This document shows positions 28,083 through 37,991 of a stretch of 64,000 bases of DNA, piece by piece. The DNA comes from JANXQG01 sp963824275 (GTDB lineage Bacteria > Planctomycetota > Planctomycetia > Pirellulales > Thermoguttaceae): positions 434,001 through 498,000 of the forward strand of contig CAWGOT010000003.1 in NCBI GenBank assembly GCA_963824275.1. The letters run 5' to 3'. The position numbers were made by a program, and so were the translations under genes. The notes under the pieces are model-generated. The model made no database searches. It was given only the letters and a program-made list of their open reading frames with translations, and was not told where the DNA came from. Each line of letters opens with the position of its first letter. Positions within the stretch are counted from its first letter, which is position 1.

Positions 28083-28114
28083 GATAACTACGTATTACCA
28101 GATAACTACGTATT
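28083..28114. repeat. Direct repeat GATAACTACGTATT
   Basis: Two exact copies separated by four bases, in an A/T-rich island unlike the surroundings. A looser relative (GATAATTATGGATAATTACGG) occurs near 28470. Confidence 0.55.
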
Positions 28115-28850
28115 GCCTAGCCCCTGTCGGCGGGGTTCCCGCCGAATTGCCGCGCACACATTCCGGAAAACTTGCAAACTCGCAAGTCACGGCGGGGAGC
28201 GGAGTTGCGACGCAATCTGCGCCGCGAGGCCGATCTTCTTTTCCCATTCTTGCCGCCAAATCCGTATATATGTGTATCCAGACGTTGTTCTTTGATAATT
28301 TATACGTCCAAAATCATCGCCCCCGGCGTAGCCCGCCGGGGGCCGGACGAAAAGCGGCCGCGCCCCCTCCCGCGGCGTTTGCCGGTCGCGGCAGGAAATC
28401 GCCCGCGATTCCGCCGCGACCGCGATCGAGCGGGCGGCAAACAATTCCCCGCGGCCTATTGACAGAGTGCGATAATTATGGATAATTACGGTATATGTGC
28501 GATTTCCGCAGTCCCCCAAGCCGAGGAGAACCCGATCGGCCCACGACAACTGTTTTGGCCCACTCTGGCCATCCATCCTCTTGGTGGAGCAAGGTTGCCA
28601 AAGGGATGGAAGACCCTGTTTTCCCGCGGTTTCTGCAAATTTATACCCGTCGTGTTCTGGATAGCGAATACATCATTGGTGGTAAAAATGGCCGGAAACA
28701 TTTTTGAGAAAGCCGTTTTTGGGCCACTTTGGCCAAATGCCCCTCGTAGTCCCGCCTTTAGGGTCTGACAAAGAGTAGAAGCTGGGAGTCAGAAGTTAGT
28801 AAAGACAGAAAGATGAATGACAGAAAAATGATAGTCGGAAGAAAGAACCA

Positions 28851-28891
28851 TTTTCGGGCAAGTTCGGGCAAAAACCACCCGTCGGCATGGT
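28851..28891. repeat. 41-bp direct repeat, copy 1
   Basis: It begins TTTTCGGGCAAGTTCGGGCA and contains CCACCCGTCGGCATGGT. An identical copy lies at 29788-29828, in the same orientation and 937 bp away. Confidence 0.85.
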
Positions 28892-29787
28892 GGCTCCAAG
28901 GCGTGCCGGACAAACAGCGAAGACAGGAAAATGGCCGGCAGTGGAGACGGGCCGCGGGACGCCCGCGATTTCGGGCTCGACATGGCCCTCAATTCGAACC
29001 AGGCAGCGTATTGGATAGGGCCGAGCACGTAGAACGATCCCACTCGGTACGTCGTCAAAAACGCGGAGTTCATTGCGTTGGCGGAGATGATCGCTACGGT
29101 TGGTGTCAGGGGAAGCGCTCGGTGGTGTCCACGCCCACCAGACGCGCAGGCCGCTGGGCCGCCGCCGTCCCTTCGGTCAGCGACTGCGGTACTGGCCGCA
29201 ACTCGGAACAAGTGCGTGAATCGGATCCCGGCACGGCTGTGGCGAGCGATCCGCGGAACGCCTTGCAGAACGAGGGGCAAGCGTTGAGCCGCCTCGCGGA
29301 GGGTCGGCCGCCTCGCGTTTGGCGAGGGGCGGACTGGGTTCCCCACCGGCCTGCCGGCTTGCTGGCGATGTGGCATTAAGAGCAACTACGACCCAACCGC
29401 AGCCAGGTCGGAGGTTAATCGGCGTTCTGCGATAGCGTTCTCCTCGGTTCAAAATCGCCTCGCCGTGATGTGTCGGCTGATCGATGGTAGTGGTGGCCAC
29501 AGGGCATCCACTCTGGGAGCCGCGGGTCTACACCGCAGTTATCGACTCCCCGACAGCCCAGTTCCGGATCGGGGCGAAAAGTTCCTCAAAACAACGAACG
29601 AAGTACGACAGGAGAATTATCACTCAGGGAAGGAGACTAGGGAAGGACACGGGGAAGAAAACATGCATAATATGCGCGCTTTGGAAGGAGACGAAGGAAG
29701 TAGAACTGATGGCGACCTCCAGCCCGAAACTGAAGGCGTTTTCGCGCCCGCCCCCACGGCAGGAATATGAAGGGGGGAAGGGGATTT

Positions 29788-29828
29788 TTTTCGGGCAAGT
29801 TCGGGCAAAAACCACCCGTCGGCATGGT
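29788..29828. repeat. 41-bp direct repeat, copy 2
   Basis: Identical to 28851-28891. It ends 40 bp before sigma-54 cassette c begins. Confidence 0.85.
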
Positions 29829-29871
29829 AATTCCGAGGCAAAGCCGCGTGATTTGGGAGCCAACAGCAGCG

Positions 29872-30031
29872 CCGCCCGTTCGGCGCAGGCGCGCGCCGAC
29901 TGGCGCGATGGCCTCTAAGACTTTCTCGCCGCTTTACCGACCAGACTCGTCTCTTCCGATTCAAAAGTCGTTGCCGGCAATTGCTTTACGACATGAATCG
30001 CCGAAGCGGACGTCTCCGGCACGCCCCTTGC
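29872..30031 (+). promoter_or_regulatory. Sigma-54 promoter cassette, copy c (phosphoketolase block)
   Basis: The element GGCACGCCCCTTGC at 30018-30031 is the best sigma-54 match of the four (TTGC at -12). The palindrome position 29989-30003 (CGACATGAATCGCCG) is again 14 bases upstream but imperfect. The blocks TTCCGATTCAAAAGTCGTTGC and GGCGCGATGG align with the other copies. The xfp start is about 200 bp downstream. Confidence 0.7.
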
Positions 30032-30117
30032 TATAGAAGCGGCACAAGCCGCGATGGAAATCACCACCCACTTACTTCGATACTTCGCGCACGCTGAAAT
30101 GATACGATTCACACTGC

Positions 30118-30167
30118 CCCGAAGCGTACGCGAGGAAACGACCTAGCGTCCTCGCTTACGCTTCGGG
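30118..30167. repeat. Hairpin in the phosphoketolase leader
   Basis: Arms CCCGAAGCGTACGCGAGGA and TCCTCGCTTACGCTTCGGG pair with one mismatch over 19 bp. It lies between the sigma-54 promoter and the xfp ATG. The CCTCGCTT-type arm recurs at 32.80 and 49.96 kb, so it may be a REP-like element rather than a specific attenuator. Confidence 0.65.
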
Positions 30168-30233
30168 TTCGTATCGAATTCAGCCGCGCGAAGTATAGAC
30201 CAACCCTGCTGCCGATCACAAAAGGAATGACTT

Positions 30234-32702
30234 ATGACTGCAATAGCCAGCGACGTCAAAAAGAGAATTGGAAATGATAGCAAGACCGCAACGCCAACTC
30301 CTCTTTCCGCCGAGGAGCTGCGCAAGATGCACGCCTACTGGCGGGCCGCGAACTACCTGTCCGTCGGCCAGATCTACCTGATGGACAATCCGCTCCTGAA
30401 GGAGCCGTTGCAACTGAAGCACGTCAAGCCGCGCCTGCTGGGTCACTGGGGAACCACGTCGGGCCAGAACTTCCTCTACGTCCACCTGAACCGGGTCATC
30501 AAGCACTACGACCTGAACATGCTCTACATCTCCGGCCCCGGGCACGGCGGGCCGGCGCTGGTGGCCAACGCCTACCTGGAAGGGACGTACAGCGAGGTCT
30601 ATCCCAACATCGGCCAGGACGAGGCGGGCCTGAAGCGGCTGTTCACCCAGTTCTCGTTCCCCGGCGGCATTCCCAGCCACGTCGCCCCGGAGACGCCCGG
30701 CTCGATCCACGAAGGCGGTGAGTTGGGCTACGCCCTGTCGCACGCCTACGGCGCGGCCTTCGACAACCCCGACTTGATCGTCGCCTGCGTCGTCGGCGAC
30801 GGCGAGGCCGAGACGGGGCCGCTGGCCACCGGCTGGCACGGCAACAAGTTCCTCAACCCCGTGCGCGACGGCTGCGTGCTGCCCATCCTGCACCTGAACG
30901 GCTACAAGATCGCCAACCCCACGGTGCTCGCCCGCATCAGCCACGAGGAATTGGACGCGCTGATGCGCGGCTACGGCTACACGCCCTATTTCGTCGAGGG
31001 AGACGACCCGGCCAAAATGCACCAGCTCCTGGCGGGCACCCTCGACCGCGTCATCGGCGAGATCAAGGCCATTCAGGCCGACGCCCGCACGCAACGGCTT
31101 CACCAAGCGCCCCTTGTGGCCGATGATCGTCTTCCGCAGCCCCAAGGGCTGGACCGGCCCGAAGGAAGTCGATGGCCAGAAGACGGAGGGTTACTGGCGC
31201 TCGCACCAGGTGCCGATGTCCGACATGGCCAAGCCCGGGCACGTGCAGATCCTCGAAACCTGGATGAAGAGCTACAAGCCGGAAGAGCTGTTCGACAAGA
31301 CGGGCCGCCTGATCCCGGAGTTGGCCGAGCTGCCGCCCAAGGGCGAGAAGCGCATGAGCGCCAACCCGCACACCAACGGCGGCCTGCTGCTCAAGGACCT
31401 GAAGCTGCCCGACTTCCGGGACTACGCCGTCGAGGTGCCCAGCCCCGGCGCCACGGACGCGGAGGCGACGCGGGTCATGGGCAAGTTCCTCCGCGACGTC
31501 ATGAAGATGAACCTCGACAGCAAGCAACTTCCGCCTGGTCAGCCCGGACGAGTCCAACTCCAACCGCTGGCAGGACGTGCTGGAAGTCACCAACCGCGCC
31601 TGGGTGGCCGAGACGCTGCCCTACGACGACCACCTCAACCCGGACGGCCGCGTCATGGAGGTGCTCAGCGAGCACCAGTGCCAGGGCTGGCTGGAGGGCT
31701 ACCTGCTGACCGGGCGGCACGGCTTCTTCTCGTGCTACGAGGCCTTCATCCACATCATCGATTCGATGTTCAACCAGCACGCCAAGTGGCTGAAGGTGAC
31801 GCGGGACATTCCCTGGCGGCGGCCGATCGCCTCGCTGAATTACCTGCTGTCCTCGCTCGTCTGGCGCCAGGACCACAACGGTTTCAGCCACCAGGACCCC
31901 GGTTTCATCGACCACATCGTGAACAAGAAAGCGGAAGTCATCCGCGTCTACCTGCCGCCGGACGCCAACACGCTCCTGAGCGTGACCGACCACTGCCTGC
32001 GCAGCCGCAACTACGTCAACCTGGTCGTGGCCGGCAAGCAGCCGGCCCCGCAGTGGCTGACCATGGACCAGGCGATCAAGCACTGCACGGCCGGCATCGG
32101 CATCTGGGATTGGGCCAGCAACGACCAGGGCGGCGAGCCCGACGTCGTCATGGCCTGCTGCGGCGACGTGCCGACGCTGGAAACCCTGGCCGCGGTGGAC
32201 TTGCTCCGCAAGCACCTCCCGGAGTTGAAGATGCGCGTGATCAACGTGGTGGACCTGATGAAGCTCCAGCCGGCGAGCGAGCACCCGCACGGCCTGAGCG
32301 ACCAGGACTTCGACAGCCTCTTCACCAAGGACAAGCCGATCATCTTCGCCTTCCACGGCTATCCCTGGCTGATCCACCGCCTGACCTACCGCCGCACCAA
32401 CCACAAGAACCTGCACGTCCGCGGCTACAAGGAAGAGGGCACGACCACGACGCCGTTCGACATGGTGGTCCTGAACGATCTGGACCGCTTCCACCTGGTC
32501 ATGGACGTGATCGACCGGCTGCCGCAACTGGGCGCTCGGGCCGCCTACTTCAAGCAGGCGCTGCGCGACAAGTTGATCGAGCACAAGCACTACATCGGCA
32601 AGCACGGCGACGACATGCCGGAAATCACGCGGCTGGCGGTGGGAGCAGCGCGAGAAGGCCGCCGGGCCGCGGGCCCGCGACACGGCGGGGGACAACGTCT
32701 GA
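30234..32702 (+). CDS. xfp: Xylulose-5-P/fructose-6-P phosphoketolase, frameshifted
   Basis: About 822 residues of a TPP-dependent phosphoketolase, which splits xylulose-5-P or fructose-6-P to acetyl-phosphate plus a triose- or tetrose-phosphate. Family motifs are intact: HWGTTSGQNF, ISGPGHGGP, the TPP motif GDGEAETG with later N-G-Y-K-I-A-N, SHQDPGF and GYPWLIHRLTYRRTNH. Frames are 30234-31090, about 31092-31527, 31527-32645 and the end to TGA 32702. Removing one C at each of the three junctions restores a normal protein ending RWRWEQREKA. AAAGGAA lies seven bases before ATG 30234. It is the first gene behind sigma-54 cassette c. Confidence 0.85.
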
Positions 32703-32872
32703 CGAGGCAGGAGGGTGGGCCGAGCGGGCCGACGGGCACCGTCGAGCTCATGGTCGACGAGTCCCACCATTTTCCGGCGATTGGCAGCATTCATCCCTCG
32801 CTTGCGCAGTCGGGCTTTGATCGCAGCAAGCCGCGCGGAGTTTGAGCGAGCGAGGGCCCAAGGAGAAACACG

Positions 32873-33362
32873 ATGGATTCGACCATGATCACGGCAGTCT
32901 CGGCAGTGTTCGGCTCATGCGTGGGCGGTGCTGCCTCCATCACTGCCACCTGGCTGGCACAGCGCACGCAGACCGCGCGAGCAAACGGAAGCCAGGCTCC
33001 GCGATCGCGAGTCGTTGTACGGCGACTTCATTACGGAGGCCTCCCGCCTGGCAGTCGACGCCATCGGCCACTCGTTAGACAGTTTTGAAAAGCTCGTTAC
33101 GCTCTACGGGATACTGGGACGCGTTCGGCTCTTGGCCGGGGAAAGGGTCCTCGCGGAGGCGGAACGTTGTTGCCATCGAATTGTCGACCTCTACGCGAGA
33201 CCGAACATGAGCAAGGAGCAAATCCGCGCGCTGGAGACCGATCAACTTGATCCGCTCAAGGAGTTCGCTGTTGCCTGCCGGGCAGAACTCTTGGAAATTG
33301 CCGCAGGCGTTCCAGCGCAGAAAGGGCAGGTTATGACTCATTTCGAAAGGAAATGCCGGTGA
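32873..33362 (+). CDS. Membrane-anchored hypothetical protein, frameshifted
   Basis: About 163 residues: an N-terminal membrane segment (MITAVSAVFGSCVGGAASITATWL), then a long charged helix (AQRTQTAREQTEARLRDRESLYGDFITEASRLAVDA) and a helical domain with ERCCHRIVDLYARPNM. This looks like a coiled-coil inner-membrane protein of unknown function seen beside stress genes. AAGGAG lies seven bases before ATG 32873. A shift near 32985 separates the anchor from the rest. Its stop overlaps the glgP start by ten bases. Confidence 0.6.
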
Positions 33363-35892
33363 AAACGAAAACAACTTCCGCCCCGTCCCCGAGGAGGGCA
33401 GCGGATGACTTTGCGGAACTCCGCCGCCAATACGGTTGCGGCCCCGTGGAGTTCGCGGGGACGACGAAGCCCTCTACGAGCGGCACCTGATTTTCGACAA
33501 CGTCGTCGAATCCGGCCGCCGTCGGCCCGCGCGAACGATTCGAGGCCTTGGCCCGCTCCGTCCGGGACGTCCTCTCGCAGCGCTGGGTGCTCACGGAGGA
33601 GACCTATCGGCGCGAGAATCCCAAGCGCGTCTACTATCTGTCGATGGAGTTTCTCATCGGCCGCTCGCTGGCCAACAACGTCACGAATCTCTTGCTCGAT
33701 CCCCTCGTCAGGCAAGCCGTCAAGCGAGAAGAATCTCGATTGGCTCGGCCTGCTCGAAGCAGGAACCCGACGCGGGCCTGGGCAACGGCGGGCTCGGCCG
33801 CCTGGCGGCTTGCTTCCTCGACTCGATGGCCACGATGCAGCTCCCGGCCATGGGCTACGGCCTGCGCTACGAATACGGCATGTTCAAGCCAGACCATCCA
33901 GGACGGCTGGCAGCAGGAACAGCCGGACAACTGGCTCCGCCGTCCGGACCCCTGGGAGGTCGCGCGCCCGGACGAGAAGGTGGAAGTCAAGCTGAACTGC
34001 TCGTTTGAGGTGCGCGGCGGAGTCCTGCAGCCGATTCTCGGGCAAGACCGTCCAGCCTGATCGGCATTCCCTTCGACCGGCCCGTGGTCGGCTACGGCGG
34101 CAAGACCATCAACACGCTTCGGCTCTGGGCCGCCGCCGCGCCCGATTATTTCGACTTTCAGCGAATTCAGCCAGCGGCGATTTCGTCGGCGCGGTGGCCG
34201 AGACGCTCGACGGCCGAATCCCTGACGCGGGTGCTCGTATCCCGACGATTCGACCAGCATGGGGCAGGGGCTGCGCTTCGTGCAGGAGTATTTTCTCGTC
34301 GCCTGCTCGCTGGCCGACCTCGTGCGGCGCTTCCGCGCGCAGCAATGTACCGACTGGAGCGCGCTGCCGGAGAAGGTCGCCATCCAACTCAACGACACGC
34401 ATCCCAGCGATGGCCGTGCCCGAGCTGATGCGGATTCTGCTGGACGAAGCGCACCTTGGCTGGGACCAGGCCTGGGACATTGACCCAGCGGACCCTGGCC
34501 TACACGAACCACACGCTGCTGCCCGAAGCCCTGGAGAAATGGCCGGTCGCCTGGTTCGAGATGTTGCTGCCGCGCCAACTGGAGATCATCTTACGAGATC
34601 AACCGCCGCCTGCTCGATTCCGTGCGGGCCGCTTCCCCGGCGACGAGGGCCGCGTCGAGCGCGATGAGCCTGATCGAGGAAGGCGCCGACAAGCACGTGC
34701 GCATGGCCAACCTGGCGATCGTCGGCTCGCACAGCACCAACGGCGTGGCCGCGATCCACTCCGAGCTGCTGCGCACGACGACGGTCAAGGACCTGGCCGA
34801 GATGTTTCCCGAGCGCTTCAACAACAAGACCAACGGCGTCACGCCGCGCCGCTGGCTGCTGCTGGCCAATCCCGCGCTGGCCAGCACGATCACCGAGGCC
34901 ATCGGCGACGGCTGGATCACCGACCTCGCTCAGTTGAGCAAGCTCAAGCCGCTGGCCGACGATCGAGGCTTTCGCGACGGCTTCCGCAAGGCCAAGCGCG
35001 AGGCCAAGCTGCAGTTCGCCCATTGGCTCAAAGCCACGTCCGGGCAGATCGTCGACCCGGACACCATCTTCGATTGCCAGATCAAGCGCATCCACGAATA
35101 CAAGCGGCAACTGCTCAACGCCCTGCGCATCGTGGTGCTCTACAACCGGCTGCGGGCAGAACCCGAACCTGAAGATGCCGCCGCGGACGTTCTTCTTCGC
35201 CGGCAAGGCGGCGCCGGCCTACCATCTGGCCAAAGTGATCATCAAGTTCATCAACAACCTGGCCGCCACGATCGACGGCGACCCGGCGGTCCAGCGGCCG
35301 GCTCAAGGTCGTGTTCCTGCCCGAATACAACGTGTCGCTTGCCGAGCGGCTGATCCCCGCCAGCGACGTCTCCAACCAGATCTCGACCGCCGGCTACGAG
35401 GCCAGCGGCACGAGCAACATGAAGTTCATGATGAACGGGGCGCTGACGATCGGCACGCGCGACGGCGCGACCATCGAGATGGCCGAGGAGGCGGGCGAGG
35501 AGAACTTCTTCCTCTTCGGCCTGACGGCGGAGCAGGTGGCCGACAGCCGCGGCTGGTACAACCCGCACTGGCACTACGACCACGAGCCGGAGACGCGGGC
35601 GGCGCTGGACCTGATCTTCTCCGGCCACTTCAGCCGCGACCATCGGAGCCCGGCGATCTTCGCCCCGCTGCGCGACGCGCTGCTGACGCACGGCGACCAC
35701 TACATGCACCTGGCGGATCTGAAGTCCTACTTGGAGGCGGACCGCCGCCTGCTCGAATTGTATGCCGACCCGGAGGCGTGGGCGCGCAAGGCGATCTTGA
35801 ACGTCGCCGGCTCCGGCAAATTCTCCAGCGACCGCACGATCGCCGAGTATGCGTCGCTGATTTGGAGTGCAGAGCCGTGCCCGGTGTCCTAA
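33353..35892 (+). pseudogene. glgP: Glycogen phosphorylase, with at least fifteen frameshifts
   Basis: Segments in all three frames align in perfect order to a full glycogen/maltodextrin phosphorylase (about 840 residues), which releases glucose-1-phosphate from glycogen. Clear blocks are YYLSMEFLIGRSLANN, GLGNGGLGRLAACFLDSMATM, RPVVGYGGKTINTLRLW, the start of KVAIQLNDTHP, FNNKTNGVTPRRWL, and the PLP-lysine region EASGTSNMKFMMNGA. The longest intact piece is the last (35311-35892). Most junctions can be repaired by deleting one C. Residue-level conservation is high throughout, so decay by ordinary drift is unlikely. Confidence 0.85.
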
Positions 35893-35910
35893 GCTAAGTG
35901 GTCCGTTTCA

Positions 35911-36055
35911 GAAATGATGTCAGGGATAAGTTTGTAGGGTGGGACCAGCGAGCTTGCGAGCGCCGGCCCACCAACACCGCCGATTGGTGGGCCGGCGCTC
36001 GCAAGCTCGCTGGTCCCACCCTACGGCTGAATCCGTGCAACCCTGACATCATTTC
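35911..36055. repeat. Nested palindrome (GTAGGGTGGGACCAGCGAGC family, copy 1)
   Basis: Inner arms 35934-36024 start GTAGGGTGGGACCAGCGAGC and pair over about 40 bp. Outer arms GAAATGATGTCAGGG (35911-35925) and its complement (36041-36055) flank them, giving a MITE-like layout. A second inner copy lies at 37826-37934, on the other side of pgm. Confidence 0.8.
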
Positions 36056-36138
36056 TGCAACGGACCGCGAAGAACCGCTGTGGAGATTTGCCGATCCTAA
36101 CGAAGCTGTCTACAATCAACGAAGAAAGGAACCGCCCC

Positions 36139-37803
36139 ATGGCGATCTCACCTCTCGCGGGCCAGCCCGCTCCCGAAGCACTCCTGGTCGATCTGGCGCG
36201 ACTCGAGCGAGAGTATTACGAGCGTCGGCCGGACCTGCGCGACCCCAACCAGTTGGTCAGCTTCGGCACCAGCGGACACCGCGGTTCGTCGCTGAACGGC
36301 ACCTTCACCGAGTCCCACATCCTCGCCATCACCCAGGCCATCTGCGATTACCGGCGCATAGAAGGCACGGACGGCCCGCTGTACATGGGCAAGGACACGC
36401 ACGCCCTTTCCGCGCCGGCCCAGCGCACCGCGCTGGAGGTCCTGGCCGGCAACGGAGTCCAGACGATCATCCAGCGCGACGACGGCGTGACCCCGACGCC
36501 CGTCATCTCGCGCGCCATTCTCGTCTACAACCGCGGCCGGAAGGAGCATCTGGCCGACGGCATCGTCATCACGCCGTCGCACAATCCCCCCGAGGACGGC
36601 GGCTTCAAGTACAATCCGCCCAACGGCGGCCCGGCGGACACCGACGTGACCAAATGGGTCCAGGACCGGGCCAACGAATTGCTCCGCGGCGGCAATAGCG
36701 AGGTGAAACGCGTCCCTTTCGACCGGGCGGTCAAGGCCGGCACGACCCACCAGGAAGACTTTATCGTTCCCTACGTCAACGATCTGCGGAACGTCGTCGA
36801 TATGGAGGCGATCCGCGCCGCCGGACTCAAGCTGGGAGTGGATCCGCTGGGTGGCGCAGCGGTCCACTACTGGGGGCCGATCAACGAGATTTACGGCCTG
36901 AACATCCACGTCGTGAACCCGAAGGTCGACCCGACGTTTTCGTTCATGACCGTCGATCACGACGGCAAGATCCGCATGGACTGCTCCAGCCCCTACGCGA
37001 TGGCCCGGCTCGTCGGCCTCAAGGACCAGTACCAGGTGGCCTTCGCCAACGACCCCGATTCGGACCGGCACGGCATCGTCACGCCCTCGGCGGGGCTGAT
37101 GAACCCCAACCATTACCTGGCCGTGGCGATCCGTTACCTGCTCACGCATCGCCCGCACTGGCCGGCGGGGCAGCCAGGTAGTGGGTCGGCCGCAATCGGC
37201 AAGACGCTGGTGAGCAGCAGCATGATCGACCGGGTGGTACAAAGCCTCGGCCGCCGATTGTGCGAGGTGCCGGTCGGTTTCAAGTGGTTCGTGCCGGGAC
37301 TGTTCGACGGCTCGATTTGCTTTGGCGGCGAGGAAAGCGCCGGGGCGAGCTTCCTGCGGCTGGACGGGACGGTGTGGACGACCGACAAGGACGGCCCCAT
37401 CATGGACCTCTTGGCGGCCGAGATCATGGCCCGCACGGGCAAGGACCCGGGCGAACACTACAAGGAGCTCACCGCGGCGTTCGGCGACCCGTGCTACACG
37501 CGGATCGACGCGCCGGCGACGCCGGAACAGAAAATGCGATTGCAGAAACTGTCGCCCGATGCCGTCAAAGAGTCGAAGCTGGCCGGCGAGCCGATCACGG
37601 CCAAGCTGACCCGCGCCCCGGGGAATAACGCCCCGATCGGCGGACTGAAGGTCGTCGCCTCCAGCGGCTGGTTCGCCGCCCGCCCTTCCGGCACGGAGAA
37701 CATCTACAAGATCTACGCGGAGAGTTTCAAGGACCAGGCCCACCTGGAGAGGATCGTCAATGAGGCCCAACAGATGGTCGATAGCGCCCTGGCAGCCGCT
37801 TGA
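36139..37803 (+). CDS. pgm: Phosphoglucomutase (alpha-D-glucose phosphate-specific)
   Basis: An intact 554-residue phosphohexomutase that interconverts glucose-1-P and glucose-6-P, linking glycogen breakdown to glycolysis. The phosphoserine loop is ITPSHNPPEDGG (Ser147), the metal loop DPDSDRHG, the sugar loop GGEESAG and the phosphate loop RPSGTEN. Length is near the E. coli enzyme (546). AAAGGA lies eight bases before ATG 36139. It is the only gene in the 30-42 kb block, apart from the last small one, without a frameshift, and it is bracketed by two copies of one palindrome. Confidence 0.93.
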   Translation: MAISPLAGQPAPEALLVDLARLEREYYERRPDLRDPNQLVSFGTSGHRGSSLNGTFTESHILAITQAICDYRRIEGTDGPLYMGKDTHALSAPAQRTALEVLAGNGVQTIIQRDDGVTPTPVISRAILVYNRGRKEHLADGIVITPSHNPPEDGGFKYNPPNGGPADTDVTKWVQDRANELLRGGNSEVKRVPFDRAVKAGTTHQEDFIVPYVNDLRNVVDMEAIRAAGLKLGVDPLGGAAVHYWGPINEIYGLNIHVVNPKVDPTFSFMTVDHDGKIRMDCSSPYAMARLVGLKDQYQVAFANDPDSDRHGIVTPSAGLMNPNHYLAVAIRYLLTHRPHWPAGQPGSGSAAIGKTLVSSSMIDRVVQSLGRRLCEVPVGFKWFVPGLFDGSICFGGEESAGASFLRLDGTVWTTDKDGPIMDLLAAEIMARTGKDPGEHYKELTAAFGDPCYTRIDAPATPEQKMRLQKLSPDAVKESKLAGEPITAKLTRAPGNNAPIGGLKVVASSGWFAARPSGTENIYKIYAESFKDQAHLERIVNEAQQMVDSALAAA

Positions 37804-37825
37804 CGTCCGGCAAGAATGAAACCGA

Positions 37826-37934
37826 GTAGGGTGGGACCAGCGAGCTTGCGAGCGCCGGCCCACCAATACCAGCGTTTGGTGGGCCGGCGCTCGCAAGCCG
37901 ACCATGAGTACATGGTGCCCGGGTCCCACCCTAC
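37826..37934. repeat. Palindrome (GTAGGGTGGGACCAGCGAGC family, copy 2)
   Basis: Same arms as 35934-36024. The right arm is interrupted by about 20 bases (CCATGAGTACATGGTGCCCG) after GCTCGCAAGC. The outer GAAATGATGTCAGGG arms of copy 1 are absent. Confidence 0.8.
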
Positions 37935-37991
37935 GGGTTAGTGCCTTGCAAGACCCCAAAGTCCAAGCAGGTTCGATACGGAAAGACAACC

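Larger units (their letters stand above)
28115..29867. other. Gene desert with scattered repeats
   Basis: About 1.75 kb with no frame that shows recognisable protein, ribosome binding site or domain on either strand. It holds a G/C-rich imperfect hairpin near 28330-28440 and two exact 41-bp direct repeats. Longer open frames here are on the complementary sides of repeats and look spurious. Confidence 0.5.

Noticed and set aside
28478..29918. Several open frames of 70-200 codons in the desert
   Set aside because: None has a ribosome binding site or domain, and some of their shared residues come only from the 41-bp repeat.
33353..35892. Insertional RNA editing or programmed frameshifting across glgP
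   Set aside because: The extra bases are in the DNA, lack a common slippery motif, and number more than fifteen; sequencing error or gene decay is far simpler.
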